A DNA stretch of 64,000 nt from Paenibacillus sp. 32352 (GCF_002042965.1 NZ_MZNT01000010.1:1-64000); one strand, 5' to 3'. Shown: positions 33,003-42,798, counted from the stretch's first letter. The notes: generated by a model from the sequence alone, not told the origin. Numbers and translations: made by a program.

Positions 33003-33396
33003 TCATTCCCCGAAATCGGAGATTTTGTCAAGAAGAAAAAAAGAACACCCTCTCTCCACTAAGGAGAGCGATGTCCTTTTTGCAATGTTTCTTCGGTAGT
33101 CACGGAAGGAAGTCAATTTTGTTTGTGGCATGCTTCCAAATTCACGGCCTGCTTGCGTATCTGTTCTATCGTGAATCCCTGCTGCGCGCGGGGCAGCCAG
33201 ACGGTCACAAAGATGATTGCAATATTTCTCGAACATAGGATCGAACGGATCCACTAAACTATTCGTCGGTAGAATCCAAGCCATGCTCATGCCACTTAAG
33301 TTCTTCCCGGTAATAAGCCTTGTTTTTCCTTTGCCTATTCACATATCGCGTTCACAGGATTAAGTTTTAATGATGACCTTAGGATTGATTTATAAG
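33003..33396. other. non-coding stretch with possible gene remnant
   Basis: No convincing complete gene lies here. A minus-strand frame of 95 codons (33003-33290) has no ribosome binding site and no family resemblance, and it runs through a terminator. In another minus frame a natural-looking C-terminus (VWLPRAQQGFTIEQIRKQAV, ending before about 33110) follows a stop codon upstream, so a decayed gene is possible. Confidence 0.35.
33031..33080. terminator. bidirectional terminator
   Basis: A stem CTCTCC/GGAGAG (33052-33057 with 33063-33068) is extended by partial pairing of GAACAC with ATGTCC. There is a T-run on both sides: TTTTT after the stem on plus, TTTTTTTCTT on minus. It lies downstream of the arabinofuranosidase gene, about 320 bases past its stop. 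Confidence 0.65.
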
Positions 33397-34944
<1,548 letters not shown>

Positions 34945-34959
34945 CTATGTATATTTGAC

Positions 34960-34973
34960 CGTGTGCGCACACG
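34960..34973. promoter_or_regulatory. LacI-type operator, perfect palindrome, in the abfA leader
   Basis: CGTGTGCGCACACG is a perfect 14-bp palindrome placed between the abfA promoter and its ribosome binding site, 40 bases before the ATG. It matches two other near-copies flanking the regulator gene. Confidence 0.75.
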
Positions 34974-35052
34974 AAATGATGAAAAAGAAATTCCTGCTCG
35001 GGACATCCAGAATCGTGTTGTATTTGCTGCACATCCCTCTAAGCAAGCCTCT

Positions 35053-35074
35053 ATAATCTCCGTGTGCGTGCACG
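35053..35074 (-). promoter_or_regulatory. abfA promoter -10 with abutting operator
   Basis: The operator copy CGTGTGCGTGCACG (35061-35074, two mismatches to the perfect palindrome) lies two bases upstream of the minus-strand -10-like GATTAT (35053-35058). A repressor bound here would block RNA polymerase. The centre is 101 bases from the operator at 34960-34973, which would allow looping. Confidence 0.65.
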
Positions 35075-35099
35075 TTAAAGCCAAAAAAGAAGAACCGGA

Positions 35100-36089
35100 T
35101 CAGGTCGAATCCCCGGTAATGACTTGATACGGGAGCCGCGGTACAGGCGTGCGGGTCCCCTGCTCGATTTGCTCGATCACGCATTGTACGGCTCTGGAGC
35201 CGAATTCTTCTACGGCGTATTCTACTGTAGTTAAAGCAGGCGAGACATATTTCAAAACATCAATATTATCGAAGCCCATAAGTCCGACATCGTCAGGGAT
35301 GCGAATACCTCTGCCCTTCAAATGATTCATGACCTCCAAAGCGTAGATGTCACACGAGCAAATGATCGCCGTCTTCGTCCCGCTTCCAAAGTCCATCCGG
35401 CTGATGGCCCCAATATAATCCTTGTCCGTGATAACGGTCGGCTGCGCCTCGATCCCGCTTTCCTTGAGCCCCTCGAGACAGCCCGCGAGCCGCTCTTCCT
35501 GCGTATAGATGTTTGTTTTTCCCCGGTACGCCAGCGGCGGGCATACATAGAGGAACCGCTCGTATTGCTTTCCGCAAATATATCGTACGGCTTCCTTCAT
35601 CGCCTGCCGGTCATCAATTCCGATGTAGCTCCAGTCGTCGGATACATAATTGCAGATCGTAACGACAGGGATGCTCAGGCTTTTTAAATAATCGTTGAAA
35701 GCTTCTCCCTGATTAATAGCAAAAATGATAATGCCGTCCACCTTGCGGAGAAGCAAGTGCTCGATGCATTTCTTCTCGTTCTCCGGATCCTTGTTCGTTA
35801 ATACCAGATCGACAAAGTAGCCTTGCTGCCGTGAAACCGCTTCTATCGAATTCATCAGCTGGGAGAAGGAACGGTTGTACAAATCGAACAGCACCACGCC
35901 GATCGTCATCGTTCTTCCTTTGGCCAAGCTTCTCGCCATATGATCGGGCTGATAATTCATTTGTTCGGCGACCTGCAGGATGCGTGCTTTGGTTTTCTCG
36001 CTGATTCCCGGCCGATGATTCAAGGCACGATCTACCGTACCGGGAGATACTCCGCATAGAGCTGCAATGTCCTTAATCGTAACTCCCAT
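35100..36089 (-). CDS. LacI-family repressor of the arabinofuranosidase locus
   Basis: A 329-residue LacI protein. The N-terminal helix-turn-helix reads TIKDIAALCGVSPGTVDRAL, followed by the hinge MNYQPDHMARSLAKGR, then the sugar-binding domain (residues 60-329). The ATG at 36089 is chosen because TAGGAGG precedes it and the protein then begins in the usual LacI way. It lies just upstream of abfA, and matching palindromes occur in both promoters, so it likely represses itself and abfA until an arabinose-type inducer binds. The TVDRALNHRPG variant in the recognition region resembles the subgroup with AT-poor operators. Confidence 0.9.
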   Translation of the reverse strand: MGVTIKDIAALCGVSPGTVDRALNHRPGISEKTKARILQVAEQMNYQPDHMARSLAKGRTMTIGVVLFDLYNRSFSQLMNSIEAVSRQQGYFVDLVLTNKDPENEKKCIEHLLLRKVDGIIIFAINQGEAFNDYLKSLSIPVVTICNYVSDDWSYIGIDDRQAMKEAVRYICGKQYERFLYVCPPLAYRGKTNIYTQEERLAGCLEGLKESGIEAQPTVITDKDYIGAISRMDFGSGTKTAIICSCDIYALEVMNHLKGRGIRIPDDVGLMGFDNIDVLKYVSPALTTVEYAVEEFGSRAVQCVIEQIEQGTRTPVPRLPYQVITGDST

Positions 36090-36123
36090 AAAGCCTCCTA
36101 GCTCAGTTGCGCAGAATGAATCT

Positions 36124-36147
36124 ATAATAGCACCGTGTGCGCCCACG
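36124..36147 (-). promoter_or_regulatory. lacI-type gene promoter -10 with operator
   Basis: Operator CGTGTGCGCCCACG (36134-36147, one mismatch to the palindrome) is four bases upstream of a minus-strand TATTAT (36124-36129). The arrangement copies that at the abfA promoter and indicates autoregulation. Confidence 0.65.
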
Positions 36148-36281
36148 AAAACGATACTACAGATAATATAGGCTCATTTTTCCAACCTGTCAATCAAAAT
36201 TTAAAGCTATGAATCATGAAAGTCGAAGCGAGCTCGGCTTCGTTCCTCCCCTGTTTCACCGTCAAAATAGTTAAAAGCTTA

Positions 36282-36330
36282 TTGACAAATATGCTTATCA
36301 CTTGTATGGTTAGTTACATGAGTAATTAAC
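36282..36330 (+). promoter_or_regulatory. promoter and YtrA-type operator of the gntR-ABC operon
   Basis: The -35 TTGACA (36282-36287), a 17-bp spacer and -10 TATGGT (36305-36310) form a good sigma-A promoter. An inverted repeat GTTAGTTAC-ATGA-GTAATTAAC (36309-36330, 8 of 9 positions matching) starts in the -10 and covers the transcription start, where the GntR/YtrA repressor encoded next would block initiation. Confidence 0.7.
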
Positions 36331-36362
36331 CAGTTTGGTAATGGAGAGTTGGTGAATACATT

Positions 36363-36731
36363 ATGGGGATGATAGACGACAGCCGTCCGATCTTCGTGCA
36401 AATTGCCGAAAAAATCGAGGACGACATCGTTGAAGGGCGGCTGCCCGAAGAATCGCAGGTTCCTTCAACGAATCAGTTCGCCTCCTTTTACCAGATCAAT
36501 CCGGCTACGGCCGCTAAAGGTGTCAATTTGTTGGTGGATCAAGGTATTTTGTATAAAAAGCGAGGGATCGGCATGTTTGTATCGACTGGAGCCCGCAAAG
36601 AATTGCTGGAAAAAAGAAAGCATCAATTTTATGAGCAGTTTGTCGTGACGATGATCCGGGAAGCGGAGAAGCTTGGGATCACAAAGGAACAGTTATCGGA
36701 GATGATCCAGAAAGGGGATGCCCATTCATGA
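36363..36731 (+). CDS. GntR-family repressor, YtrA type
   Basis: A 122-residue regulator: a winged HTH (residues 8-75; LPEESQVPSTNQFASFYQIN) and a short helical dimerisation tail of about 45 residues, the YtrA layout with no ligand domain. It is the first gene of a three-gene operon; its stop overlaps the ATPase start (ATGA). It binds most probably to the inverted repeat at 36309-36330 and controls the ABC transporter. In Bacillus the ytr system responds to cell-wall-active antibiotics; the signal here is unknown. Confidence 0.9.
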   Translation: MGMIDDSRPIFVQIAEKIEDDIVEGRLPEESQVPSTNQFASFYQINPATAAKGVNLLVDQGILYKKRGIGMFVSTGARKELLEKRKHQFYEQFVVTMIREAEKLGITKEQLSEMIQKGDAHS

Positions 36732-37621
36732 GCCATGCTGTTGAGGTTCAAGGACTTAGCAAATCTTATGGCAGCGTCAAGGCGGTCGATGATATCCGTT
36801 TTGTCATCGAGTCCGGCAAAATATACGGACTGCTCGGCAGGAACGGCGCCGGAAAGACGACGATCATGCATATGATCACGGCACAGCTGTTCCCTACAAC
36901 CGGGGATGTGAAAGTATTCGGAGAGGCCCCTTATGAAAATAACCGTGTTCTAAGTCAAATTTGCTTCATCAAGGAAAGCCAGAAATATCCGGAACACTAC
37001 AGAATTGAAGACATCCTAAAGCTTGCTCCAGCCTTATTTCCGAATTGGGATGAGGAGTTTGCCTATTCGCTGATTGAGGAATTTCAGCTTCCCCTGAAGC
37101 GAAGAATCAAGAAGCTGTCGAGAGGAATGCTCTCCTCGGTAGGTGTTGTCATCGGCCTCGCCAGCCGGGCACCGCTGACTATATTTGATGAGCCGTATTT
37201 GGGGCTTGATGCCGTTGCCAGGAGCTTGTTCTATGATCGATTGATTGAGGATTACGCGGCTTTCCCTCGAACGATTATCTTATCTACCCATCTGATCGAT
37301 GAAGTCAGCCGCATGCTGGAGCATGTCATCGTCATTGATAAAGGGAAGCTGATTCTGGACGAAGAAGCGGAAGCGCTGCGCGGGCAAGCGGTTGCCGTGG
37401 CAGGCCTGGCTTCTGTAGTCGATAGTTTCATTGCCGGTAAACAAACAATCTCACGCGAACCGTTCGGCGCGTTAGTAACAGCTACCATCATGGGCAGCTT
37501 GAGTGAAGAGGAGCGTAATCGTGCGGCGGCTCTAGGATTGGAGCTTGCTCCGGTATCTCTGCAGCAGCTGATCGTTCATCTCACCAACGGCAAATTCGAT
37601 AATAAGGCGGTGGAAGCCTGA
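36728..37621 (+). CDS. ABC transporter ATPase, YtrB-like
   Basis: A 297-residue ATPase with Walker A GRNGAGKTTIMHMI near residue 37, signature KLSRGMLSSVGVVIGLA near 133 and Walker B LTIFDEPYLGLDA near 157, with switch histidine in LSTHLIDEV. A C-terminal part of about 90 residues is unlike sugar importers. It has coupled overlaps on both sides: ATGA with the GntR gene and TGATG with the permease gene. It powers the membrane protein that follows. Confidence 0.92.
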   Translation: MSHAVEVQGLSKSYGSVKAVDDIRFVIESGKIYGLLGRNGAGKTTIMHMITAQLFPTTGDVKVFGEAPYENNRVLSQICFIKESQKYPEHYRIEDILKLAPALFPNWDEEFAYSLIEEFQLPLKRRIKKLSRGMLSSVGVVIGLASRAPLTIFDEPYLGLDAVARSLFYDRLIEDYAAFPRTIILSTHLIDEVSRMLEHVIVIDKGKLILDEEAEALRGQAVAVAGLASVVDSFIAGKQTISREPFGALVTATIMGSLSEEERNRAAALGLELAPVSLQQLIVHLTNGKFDNKAVEA

Positions 37622-38304
37622 TGAATCGTGTTTCAGCCATAACCACAATGCATTTAAGAGACAAGTGGATATCGATCCTTCTCCCTTGGGCCATTCTGCT
37701 CTCAAGCTTTCTTATTAACGTGTTTATTAGCTATTTGATCAATAACCGAGAGTCATATTATACCGGCGGTCTTATATCGATATTCATAAGCATTACCATT
37801 ATCGGAGCGGTCACCTTAGCTCATACTTTTCCGTTTGCACTAGGCATGAGCGTACGAAGAACCGATTATTTTCTGGGCACTTCCTTAGCCGCGGTAATTG
37901 TCAACGTGGCTTCCGCTCTGCTGTTAAGCATATTCTCCCTTGTGGAACAAACGACGGATGGCTGGGGGGTCAAGATGCACTTTTTCAACCTTCCTTTCAT
38001 GGAGACTTTCAGCATCCTGGGGCATTTTGTGGTTTACTTCGTTCTCCTGCTGCATCAGCACTTTCTTGGATTTGCTATATCCAGTATTCATCGCCGTTTT
38101 GGCCCGACCGGATTATTTACTTTCTTTGCGGCTGTATTAGTCCTTCTTAGCGCTCTTGCACTCATATTGACTCACTACAATCTATGGGTAGGAATCACTC
38201 TCTGGTTCACCGGTCACTTTGCTCTGTTCCTATGCTGCCTGGCAATTGCGGCAATCCTCTACGGATTGGCTTCCTATGCACTGCTGCGCAGGGCGACCGT
38301 TTGA
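37621..38304 (+). CDS. ABC transporter membrane protein
   Basis: A 227-residue hydrophobic protein with about six helices (near residues 17-38, 48-75, 90-112, 130-152, 160-182 and 190-215). It has no recognisable permease loop motif but is coupled by TGATG to the ATPase gene, so it is the membrane partner of the YtrB-like ATPase. The family could not be named with certainty; it resembles small YtrC/D-like subunits. Confidence 0.82.
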   Translation: MNRVSAITTMHLRDKWISILLPWAILLSSFLINVFISYLINNRESYYTGGLISIFISITIIGAVTLAHTFPFALGMSVRRTDYFLGTSLAAVIVNVASALLLSIFSLVEQTTDGWGVKMHFFNLPFMETFSILGHFVVYFVLLLHQHFLGFAISSIHRRFGPTGLFTFFAAVLVLLSALALILTHYNLWVGITLWFTGHFALFLCCLAIAAILYGLASYALLRRATV

Positions 38305-38353
38305 ATAATACCTGCACCAACTTTGCACAATAACCTTAAATTGGGGGTAGATT

Positions 38354-38845
38354 ATGACGACTCAAACGCTAATCCAATTCATCATCATCGCTGTAGTCAT
38401 CGTACTTGTCGTTTGGCTCAGATCCCGGCGCCAAGATAAGCCCATACGGAGAAAAGGCTATCGCATGCTGCTTCCTCCGATCCTGCTTCTTGTCGTTTTC
38501 GGCTTTTCAATCCGTTCCTTAACCCAAATTCCCAATCACCCGTTTCAGCTTCCTGCGATATGGGAGATAGTGATAGCCGGCGTTCTCGGCATCGCTCTGG
38601 GCAGTATTATGCTCTATCACACCGGGTATGAGAGGCGAGAGGACGGTTTGATCTATGCCAAGCGCAACAAAAACTTCAAGTACGTGATCATCGCGGTCAT
38701 CTTGATCAGGGTGGGCTTATCCCAATATTTTAAAGGTCTGGATTATACGGAATTCACCGTATTGACTATGGTTATGGCCTATATGTACATCTGTGTTTGG
38801 CGTGTAGGCAGCTTTATGAAATTCCGTCAGGTAAGCAGCAGCTAA
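38354..38845 (+). CDS. CcdC-like membrane protein (DUF1453)
   Basis: A 163-residue protein with four helices, the first at residues 6-22, followed by a basic SRRQDKPIRRKGYRML stretch, then GVLGIALGSIMLYHTGYERREDGLIYAKRN near 80-109, the CcdC signature region. In Bacillus CcdC is linked to cytochrome c biogenesis but is not essential. It follows the ABC operon by 49 bases with GGGGGTAG before the ATG and shares the terminator at 38876-38955, so it is probably in the same transcript. Confidence 0.85.
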   Translation: MTTQTLIQFIIIAVVIVLVVWLRSRRQDKPIRRKGYRMLLPPILLLVVFGFSIRSLTQIPNHPFQLPAIWEIVIAGVLGIALGSIMLYHTGYERREDGLIYAKRNKNFKYVIIAVILIRVGLSQYFKGLDYTEFTVLTMVMAYMYICVWRVGSFMKFRQVSSS

Positions 38846-38875
38846 TGTATGAGCAGCAATAGGAAGGTATAACAA

Positions 38876-38955
38876 AAGCACCCCCAGAAGATGACGCAGA
38901 GCTGTCAGATGGCTCCAGCAAAAATCATCCCATGGAAGGTGCTTGGTTATTTTTA
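38876..38955. terminator. long imperfect terminator between convergent genes
   Basis: AAGCACC (38876-38882) pairs with GGTGCTT (38938-38944), and inner segments GATGA/TCATC and GGAGC/GCTC also pair, giving a hairpin of about 70 bases. Plus strand continues GGTTATTTTTATT. On the minus strand it is followed by TTGTT, so it may serve deoD as well. Confidence 0.6.
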
Positions 38956-38983
38956 TTACCAGGACCTTATCCCTATCCCGGCA

Positions 38984-39697
38984 TTAATCCTCGCTAATCG
39001 CGGCTTCCAGCGCAACAACGATCATATCGTTGAATGTCGTCTGGCGTTCCTCCGCCGTCGTGTCTGCCTCGCCGCTGAACAAGTGGTCGCTGACCGTAAG
39101 AATCGATAAAGCCTGTACCCCATATTTAGCCGCGATCGTGTACAATGCGGTTGTTTCCATTTCCACGGCGAGAACGCCGTATTCGGCCATCCTTTTGACC
39201 GGTTCCATGCTGTCACGGTAAAAAGCGTCCGCTGTCAATACGCTGCCCACCTTGATAGAAAGACCCTTTTCCAAACCGGCTAAATAAGCTTGTCTCAGCA
39301 AATCAAAATCCGCATGAGGCGCAAAATCGCATCCCGGGAAAATATGCTTATTCATGTTCGAATCCGTGCTCGCCGCCATAGCGATGATCACATCACGAAT
39401 TTTTACATCCTGCTGGATTCCTCCGCAAGTACCGACGCGGATCAATTTCTTCGCCCCATATTCCCGAATGAGTTCATTGACATAGATCGAGATCGACGGC
39501 ATTCCCATGCCGGTTCCTTGAACGGAAATCCGTTTTCCTTTATAGGTCCCTGTAAACCCGAGCATACCTCTGACCTCATTGTAGCAAATGACATCTTCCA
39601 AGTACGTTTCCGCAATATGCTTGGCCCGGAGCGGATCTCCCGGCAGCAGTAATGCTTCCGCAATTTCGCCTGCTTTGGCGTTAATATGGATACTCAT
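38984..39697 (-). CDS. deoD: purine nucleoside phosphorylase
   Basis: A 237-residue hexameric-type PNP that splits purine nucleosides with phosphate to base and (deoxy)ribose 1-phosphate. [18 protein letters not shown] near residue 17-34, [16 protein letters not shown] near 62, VGTCGG near 87, [10 protein letters not shown] near 178 and [10 protein letters not shown] near 202 all match DeoD. The N-terminus MSIHI aligns with Bacillus DeoD, so the ATG at 39697 is right. Yet the only good Shine-Dalgarno is 37 bases upstream, with a hairpin between (see 39702-39740). Single-gene unit. Confidence 0.95.
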   Translation of the reverse strand: MSIHINAKAGEIAEALLLPGDPLRAKHIAETYLEDVICYNEVRGMLGFTGTYKGKRISVQGTGMGMPSISIYVNELIREYGAKKLIRVGTCGGIQQDVKIRDVIIAMAASTDSNMNKHIFPGCDFAPHADFDLLRQAYLAGLEKGLSIKVGSVLTADAFYRDSMEPVKRMAEYGVLAVEMETTALYTIAAKYGVQALSILTVSDHLFSGEADTTAEERQTTFNDMIVVALEAAISED

Positions 39698-39701
39698 TCA
39701 A

Positions 39702-39740
39702 AATACCGTTGCATATCGACATGCAGCGGTATTCACCTCC
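39702..39740 (-). promoter_or_regulatory. Shine-Dalgarno separated from the deoD start by a hairpin
   Basis: On the minus strand GGAGGTG (39740-39734) is followed at once by AATACCG-C-TGCAT, a 6-base loop, ATGCA-A-CGGTATT (7 + 5 bp, one mismatch), then TTGA and the deoD ATG. Folding the hairpin brings the ribosome site to four unpaired bases from the start. Short frames inside the hairpin overlap the deoD start. Confidence 0.7.
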
Positions 39741-39851
39741 CTTGTCCTACTTTGTTGTAATCTACGGTTACTAATGTACCATGAAAATGAAAATTGTACT
39801 AACGAAGGTTAGCTATACCCGGATGTATCCTGCTTCGTACCAAGGTAATGG

Positions 39852-39891
39852 AAAAAGAGCCGCCTCCCGGCTTCTCGCCGAGGGACAGCTC
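39852..39891 (-). terminator. terminator of the GH105 gene
   Basis: Minus strand GAGC-GTCCCTCGGC pairs across a GAGAA loop with GCCGGGAGGC-GCTC, followed by TTTTTCC. It lies 25 bases past the GH105 stop. Confidence 0.85.
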
Positions 39892-39915
39892 TATCTACCT
39901 ATTCGAATAGCCTTG

Positions 39916-41040
39916 TTATCTCTGCTCTTCGTCCGCTGCTTCAATTTCCAGGCAAGCCATGATGAACGGAGCGGAGCCTTTCGGATCGTCTCTGCGTGTT
40001 GGCTCACTGATATAATAAGCGTAGGAACCGTCGCGGTAAGGCTTGTTGCCAAGGCCTGCCACGCTGCAAATGTGATCCAGGTACAAATGACCGTTCTCGT
40101 CTTTGCCTACGCAGCGCTCAACAAGACCTGCATGTCCGCGGCGCGCCGCGTTCAATGCGTCTTTGCCCAAATAGCCTTTGCGAGCGCCTTTTGCCAATGC
40201 GCAGACGAACATCGAGGAGGCGGAGGCTTCCAGATAGTTGCCTTTGCGGTCTCCATGGTCCATAACTTGGTACCACAGACCGGATTCCTGATCCTGATAG
40301 CGCATGATGGCTCCGGCCAAACGGTAGAAAATACCTACGATAAGTCCGCGCTTCGGATGATCCAGCGGCAGGTAATCCAGCACGTCTACGATCGCCATCA
40401 CGTACCAGCCGATAGCACGCCCCCAGAAATGAGGGGAACAGCCGGTTTCTTTGTTAGCCCAACGCTCTTCTTTGGATTCATCCCAGCCATGGTACAACAG
40501 ACCGGTTGCCGGGTCGCGGGATACTTTTTCCATCAGCAAAATTTCATTGGCTACGTCGTCATACCACTCGTGCTCGCCGGACAGCTTCGCGTAAGCTGCC
40601 AGCAGCGGCGAGGTCATATACACACCGTCCAGCCACATCTGGAACGGATAGATTTTCTTGTGCCACAGTCCGCCTTCGCTGGTGCGAGGGTGGCTCTTCA
40701 GTTGAGTTACAAGCAGCTCAATAGCTTTTTTATATTTTTCCTCGCCCGTCTTTTCATATAACAAGAATAAGGATTTGCCCTGATTGATCTGATCTACGTT
40801 ATATTCGTTCAATTCGTAGGTGTCAATCGTGCCGTCCTCGCGAATAAACAGATCCATGTTCTCTTTGATGTACCGATAATACTTATCGTCTCCTGTTTTC
40901 CTCCACAGACGCTCCATTGCTGTCAGCGCGCATCCGTTTTCATAATTCCAGCTTCTTCTTTTTTGAAACGGCATATCGGAAACGATAGGATATTTTGTCA
41001 TAAAGGAATCCGCCATAGCTACAGACCAAATCGTGCTCAT
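39916..41040 (-). CDS. unsaturated rhamnogalacturonyl/glucuronyl hydrolase, GH105 (first copy)
   Basis: A 374-residue GH105/GH88-type (alpha/alpha)6 barrel enzyme that removes the unsaturated uronic acid left by pectate or rhamnogalacturonan lyases. Typical segments are WNYENGCALTAMERLWRKTG near residue 30-49, HPRTSEGGLWHKKIYPFQMW near 118, GRAIGWYVMAIVDVLDYLP near 190 and GSYAYYISEP near 345. There is no signal peptide, so it acts in the cytoplasm. The start at 41040 follows AGAGGAGGAAC. It has its own terminator and no operon partner. It shares the same fold and many segments with the gene at 56987-58114, so the two are paralogues or parallel acquisitions. Confidence 0.93.
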   Translation of the reverse strand: MSTIWSVAMADSFMTKYPIVSDMPFQKRRSWNYENGCALTAMERLWRKTGDDKYYRYIKENMDLFIREDGTIDTYELNEYNVDQINQGKSLFLLYEKTGEEKYKKAIELLVTQLKSHPRTSEGGLWHKKIYPFQMWLDGVYMTSPLLAAYAKLSGEHEWYDDVANEILLMEKVSRDPATGLLYHGWDESKEERWANKETGCSPHFWGRAIGWYVMAIVDVLDYLPLDHPKRGLIVGIFYRLAGAIMRYQDQESGLWYQVMDHGDRKGNYLEASASSMFVCALAKGARKGYLGKDALNAARRGHAGLVERCVGKDENGHLYLDHICSVAGLGNKPYRDGSYAYYISEPTRRDDPKGSAPFIMACLEIEAADEEQR

Positions 41041-41346
41041 TATCAAGTTCCTCCTCTTATAAATAAAAAGTTGGGTAGATTCGTTCCTTCTTCTTCCCAT
41101 GGAAAACGGGGCCCTGCATTAGGCGCTCGCCCCTGCTTCTTGCAGCCGATTTGCCGAAATCCGAACGGCCTGCTGCATAGTGCTTCGATACTACATTAGC
41201 ATATCTGCGGACAAGAAGCCTTACGTTTTTTGCTGTTTTGGAGGCAGAAATAATAGTATATTGTTCCGCGCGGCGCTGGATACGCCAGTAAGTGCCAAAA
41301 AAGCAAAAACGAGCAGGCAACTGGTCGTTACCCGCTCATGATCTCA
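41041..41346. other. intergenic stretch upstream of GH105
   Basis: No gene is supported here. It holds the terminator at 41306-41337 for the anti-sigma gene and presumably the GH105 promoter; several AT-rich -10-like strings exist (for example near 41190 and 41255) but none has a good -35 partner. Confidence 0.5.
41306..41337 (-). terminator. terminator of the sigma/anti-sigma operon
   Basis: Minus strand GAGCGGGTAAC, GACCA loop, GTTGCCTGCTC (11 bp with two wobbles), then GTTTTTGC. It lies 10 bases past the anti-sigma stop. Confidence 0.75.
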
Positions 41347-42192
41347 TTACCGTATGGACTCCGCGATCTTGATGACCTCATCTTTCTCGAGTCCTTTGGC
41401 TGTTAGGCTGTACAGTACGCCGTTCGTTTCCCAATCAATAGAATGCTCGCCCGTCATGACGGCATCGACTCCATGGATCTGGATAGCCTCAATCTTATTC
41501 GTTGTGGACAATCCGAAGGCCGTTTCTTCATCAGCATGACGCTGCTGCATGAAGATTTGCTTGCCTGTCGCTGGCTGCTTGTAATAGATATTGATGTACT
41601 TGGAGCCGCTCACGACGCCCTGCTCATCCTTATAAAATTCAGCGCGGTCAAACACATATCCCTCAGGCTGATAGCTTGGGAGCAGTACCTGGAAGGATGT
41701 ATACTGATTCAGCTGCCCCGGATCGCGAACAACCAGAGTATTCGATTCCGAAGCTGCCTGATCTTGCGCACTTACCATGACCTGCTTCTTCATCTCATCG
41801 ATAGGTATATGCGTCACAGAAGGCTCCATCTGCGATACCGAAATATGGCCGAGCGAAATCGTGTTAATAATTCGGCTCACAATATCAGATGCAAACGAAG
41901 GCTGGACTATGGATAAGCTAATGATTCCAACAGCAGCCACAGATGCGGCAGAAGCCGCCAGCCGAGTCCATTTTTTCCTCGAGCCTCGGGTCTCCTTCCC
42001 GTTTTCTTTGTTCCGCATAATCCGATGGTACATCGTTTCCGGGTCGCTGTGCTGGCTGTAATCGCGGTTTGCGAGCACACGGCCCAGTTCAAATAACGGC
42101 TTGTATTCACTAGCCGCAGCCGTCTCCTTCCCTGTCTCCAAATAGGAATCCATCTCATCTGCAAAGCTTCCGTGCCGCTTGGCTTGACTCAT
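41347..42192 (-). CDS. probable anti-sigma factor with DUF4367 domain
   Basis: A 281-residue single-pass membrane protein: cytoplasmic N-terminal part of about 85 residues, a transmembrane helix near residues 85-105 (ending IVQPSFASD) and an outer DUF4367-type domain at the C-terminus (about 180-281; IEAIQIHGVDAVMTGEHSID). It overlaps the ECF sigma gene by four bases (ATGA), the usual way that sigma/anti-sigma pairs are coupled. It most likely holds the sigma factor at the membrane until an envelope signal is received. No zinc HxxxCxxC motif is seen, so it is not a ZAS-type anti-sigma. Confidence 0.8.
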   Translation of the reverse strand: MSQAKRHGSFADEMDSYLETGKETAAASEYKPLFELGRVLANRDYSQHSDPETMYHRIMRNKENGKETRGSRKKWTRLAASAASVAAVGIISLSIVQPSFASDIVSRIINTISLGHISVSQMEPSVTHIPIDEMKKQVMVSAQDQAASESNTLVVRDPGQLNQYTSFQVLLPSYQPEGYVFDRAEFYKDEQGVVSGSKYINIYYKQPATGKQIFMQQRHADEETAFGLSTTNKIEAIQIHGVDAVMTGEHSIDWETNGVLYSLTAKGLEKDEVIKIAESIR

Positions 42193-42755
42193 TCCAATTC
42201 CACGCTCCCCAGTGTCTTTCTTAATTTTTTCATGCTGCGGTACAGGATCACGCCCACATTGTCAACGGTGATATGAAGCAGCTCGGCAATTTCCGTATTC
42301 TTCAGCTGTGCGCCGAACTTCAGTGCGATCAGATTCCTTTCTCTAGCGCTTAAGGCTTCCAAGGCCTGCTGCAGACTGTCGTTCACTTCCCCTTCAATCG
42401 CCAGTCTTTCCGGTCCTTTTCTACCGGATACCAGCTCCTTGAAGCCGTCCAGCGAGAAGAGCCTTCGTCTTTTTTGACTGCGAAAATAATCGTTCACTAC
42501 ATTCCTTGCAATGGCGAACAGCCATACCTCAAAGGGAGCTTTTCCATGAGAAAATGTATCTATTTTCTTCATCGTTTTCTCAAAGATCTGGCTGGTTAAA
42601 TCCTCGGCCGTATAGTGGCAATTCACACGATAGCTGGTGTAGTTATAAATTCTTTTGTAATACGATTCGAATATCCATGTAAAATAAGCTTCAACGTCTA
42701 TAGAATCCATCGTTTCTTTACTTACGAAATTAGGGGATATCGCGCGCTCCTGCAA
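42189..42755 (-). CDS. ECF-type RNA polymerase sigma factor
   Basis: A 188-residue sigma factor: region 2 (residues 24-100; YNYTSYRVNCHYTAEDLTSQIF and FEVWLFAIARNVVNDYFRS) and region 4 (about 125-182; LSARERNLIALKFGAQLKNTEIAELLHI). It starts at TTG with GGAG nine bases upstream; an internal ATG 15 codons later (42710) has no good ribosome site. The gene and its anti-sigma partner form an operon. An 18-bp palindrome overlaps the presumed promoter (42781-42798). Confidence 0.92.
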   Translation of the reverse strand: MQERAISPNFVSKETMDSIDVEAYFTWIFESYYKRIYNYTSYRVNCHYTAEDLTSQIFEKTMKKIDTFSHGKAPFEVWLFAIARNVVNDYFRSQKRRRLFSLDGFKELVSGRKGPERLAIEGEVNDSLQQALEALSARERNLIALKFGAQLKNTEIAELLHITVDNVGVILYRSMKKLRKTLGSVELE

Positions 42756-42780
42756 TGGGGGGAACTCCTTTCCAAGGAAT

Positions 42781-42798
42781 ATTACTTAGCTAAGTAAT
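42781..42798. repeat. 18-bp perfect palindrome before the sigma gene
   Basis: ATTACTTAGCTAAGTAAT is a perfect palindrome 26 bases upstream of the sigma start. On the minus strand, TTTACA lies 17 bases ahead of AGTAAT, and the palindrome falls within that would-be core promoter. It is a good candidate operator for an unknown dimeric repressor. Confidence 0.55.

Noticed and set aside
33003-33290. 95-codon minus-strand frame as a real gene
   Set aside because: No ribosome binding site, passes through a terminator stem, no recognisable composition; listed only as possible remnant.
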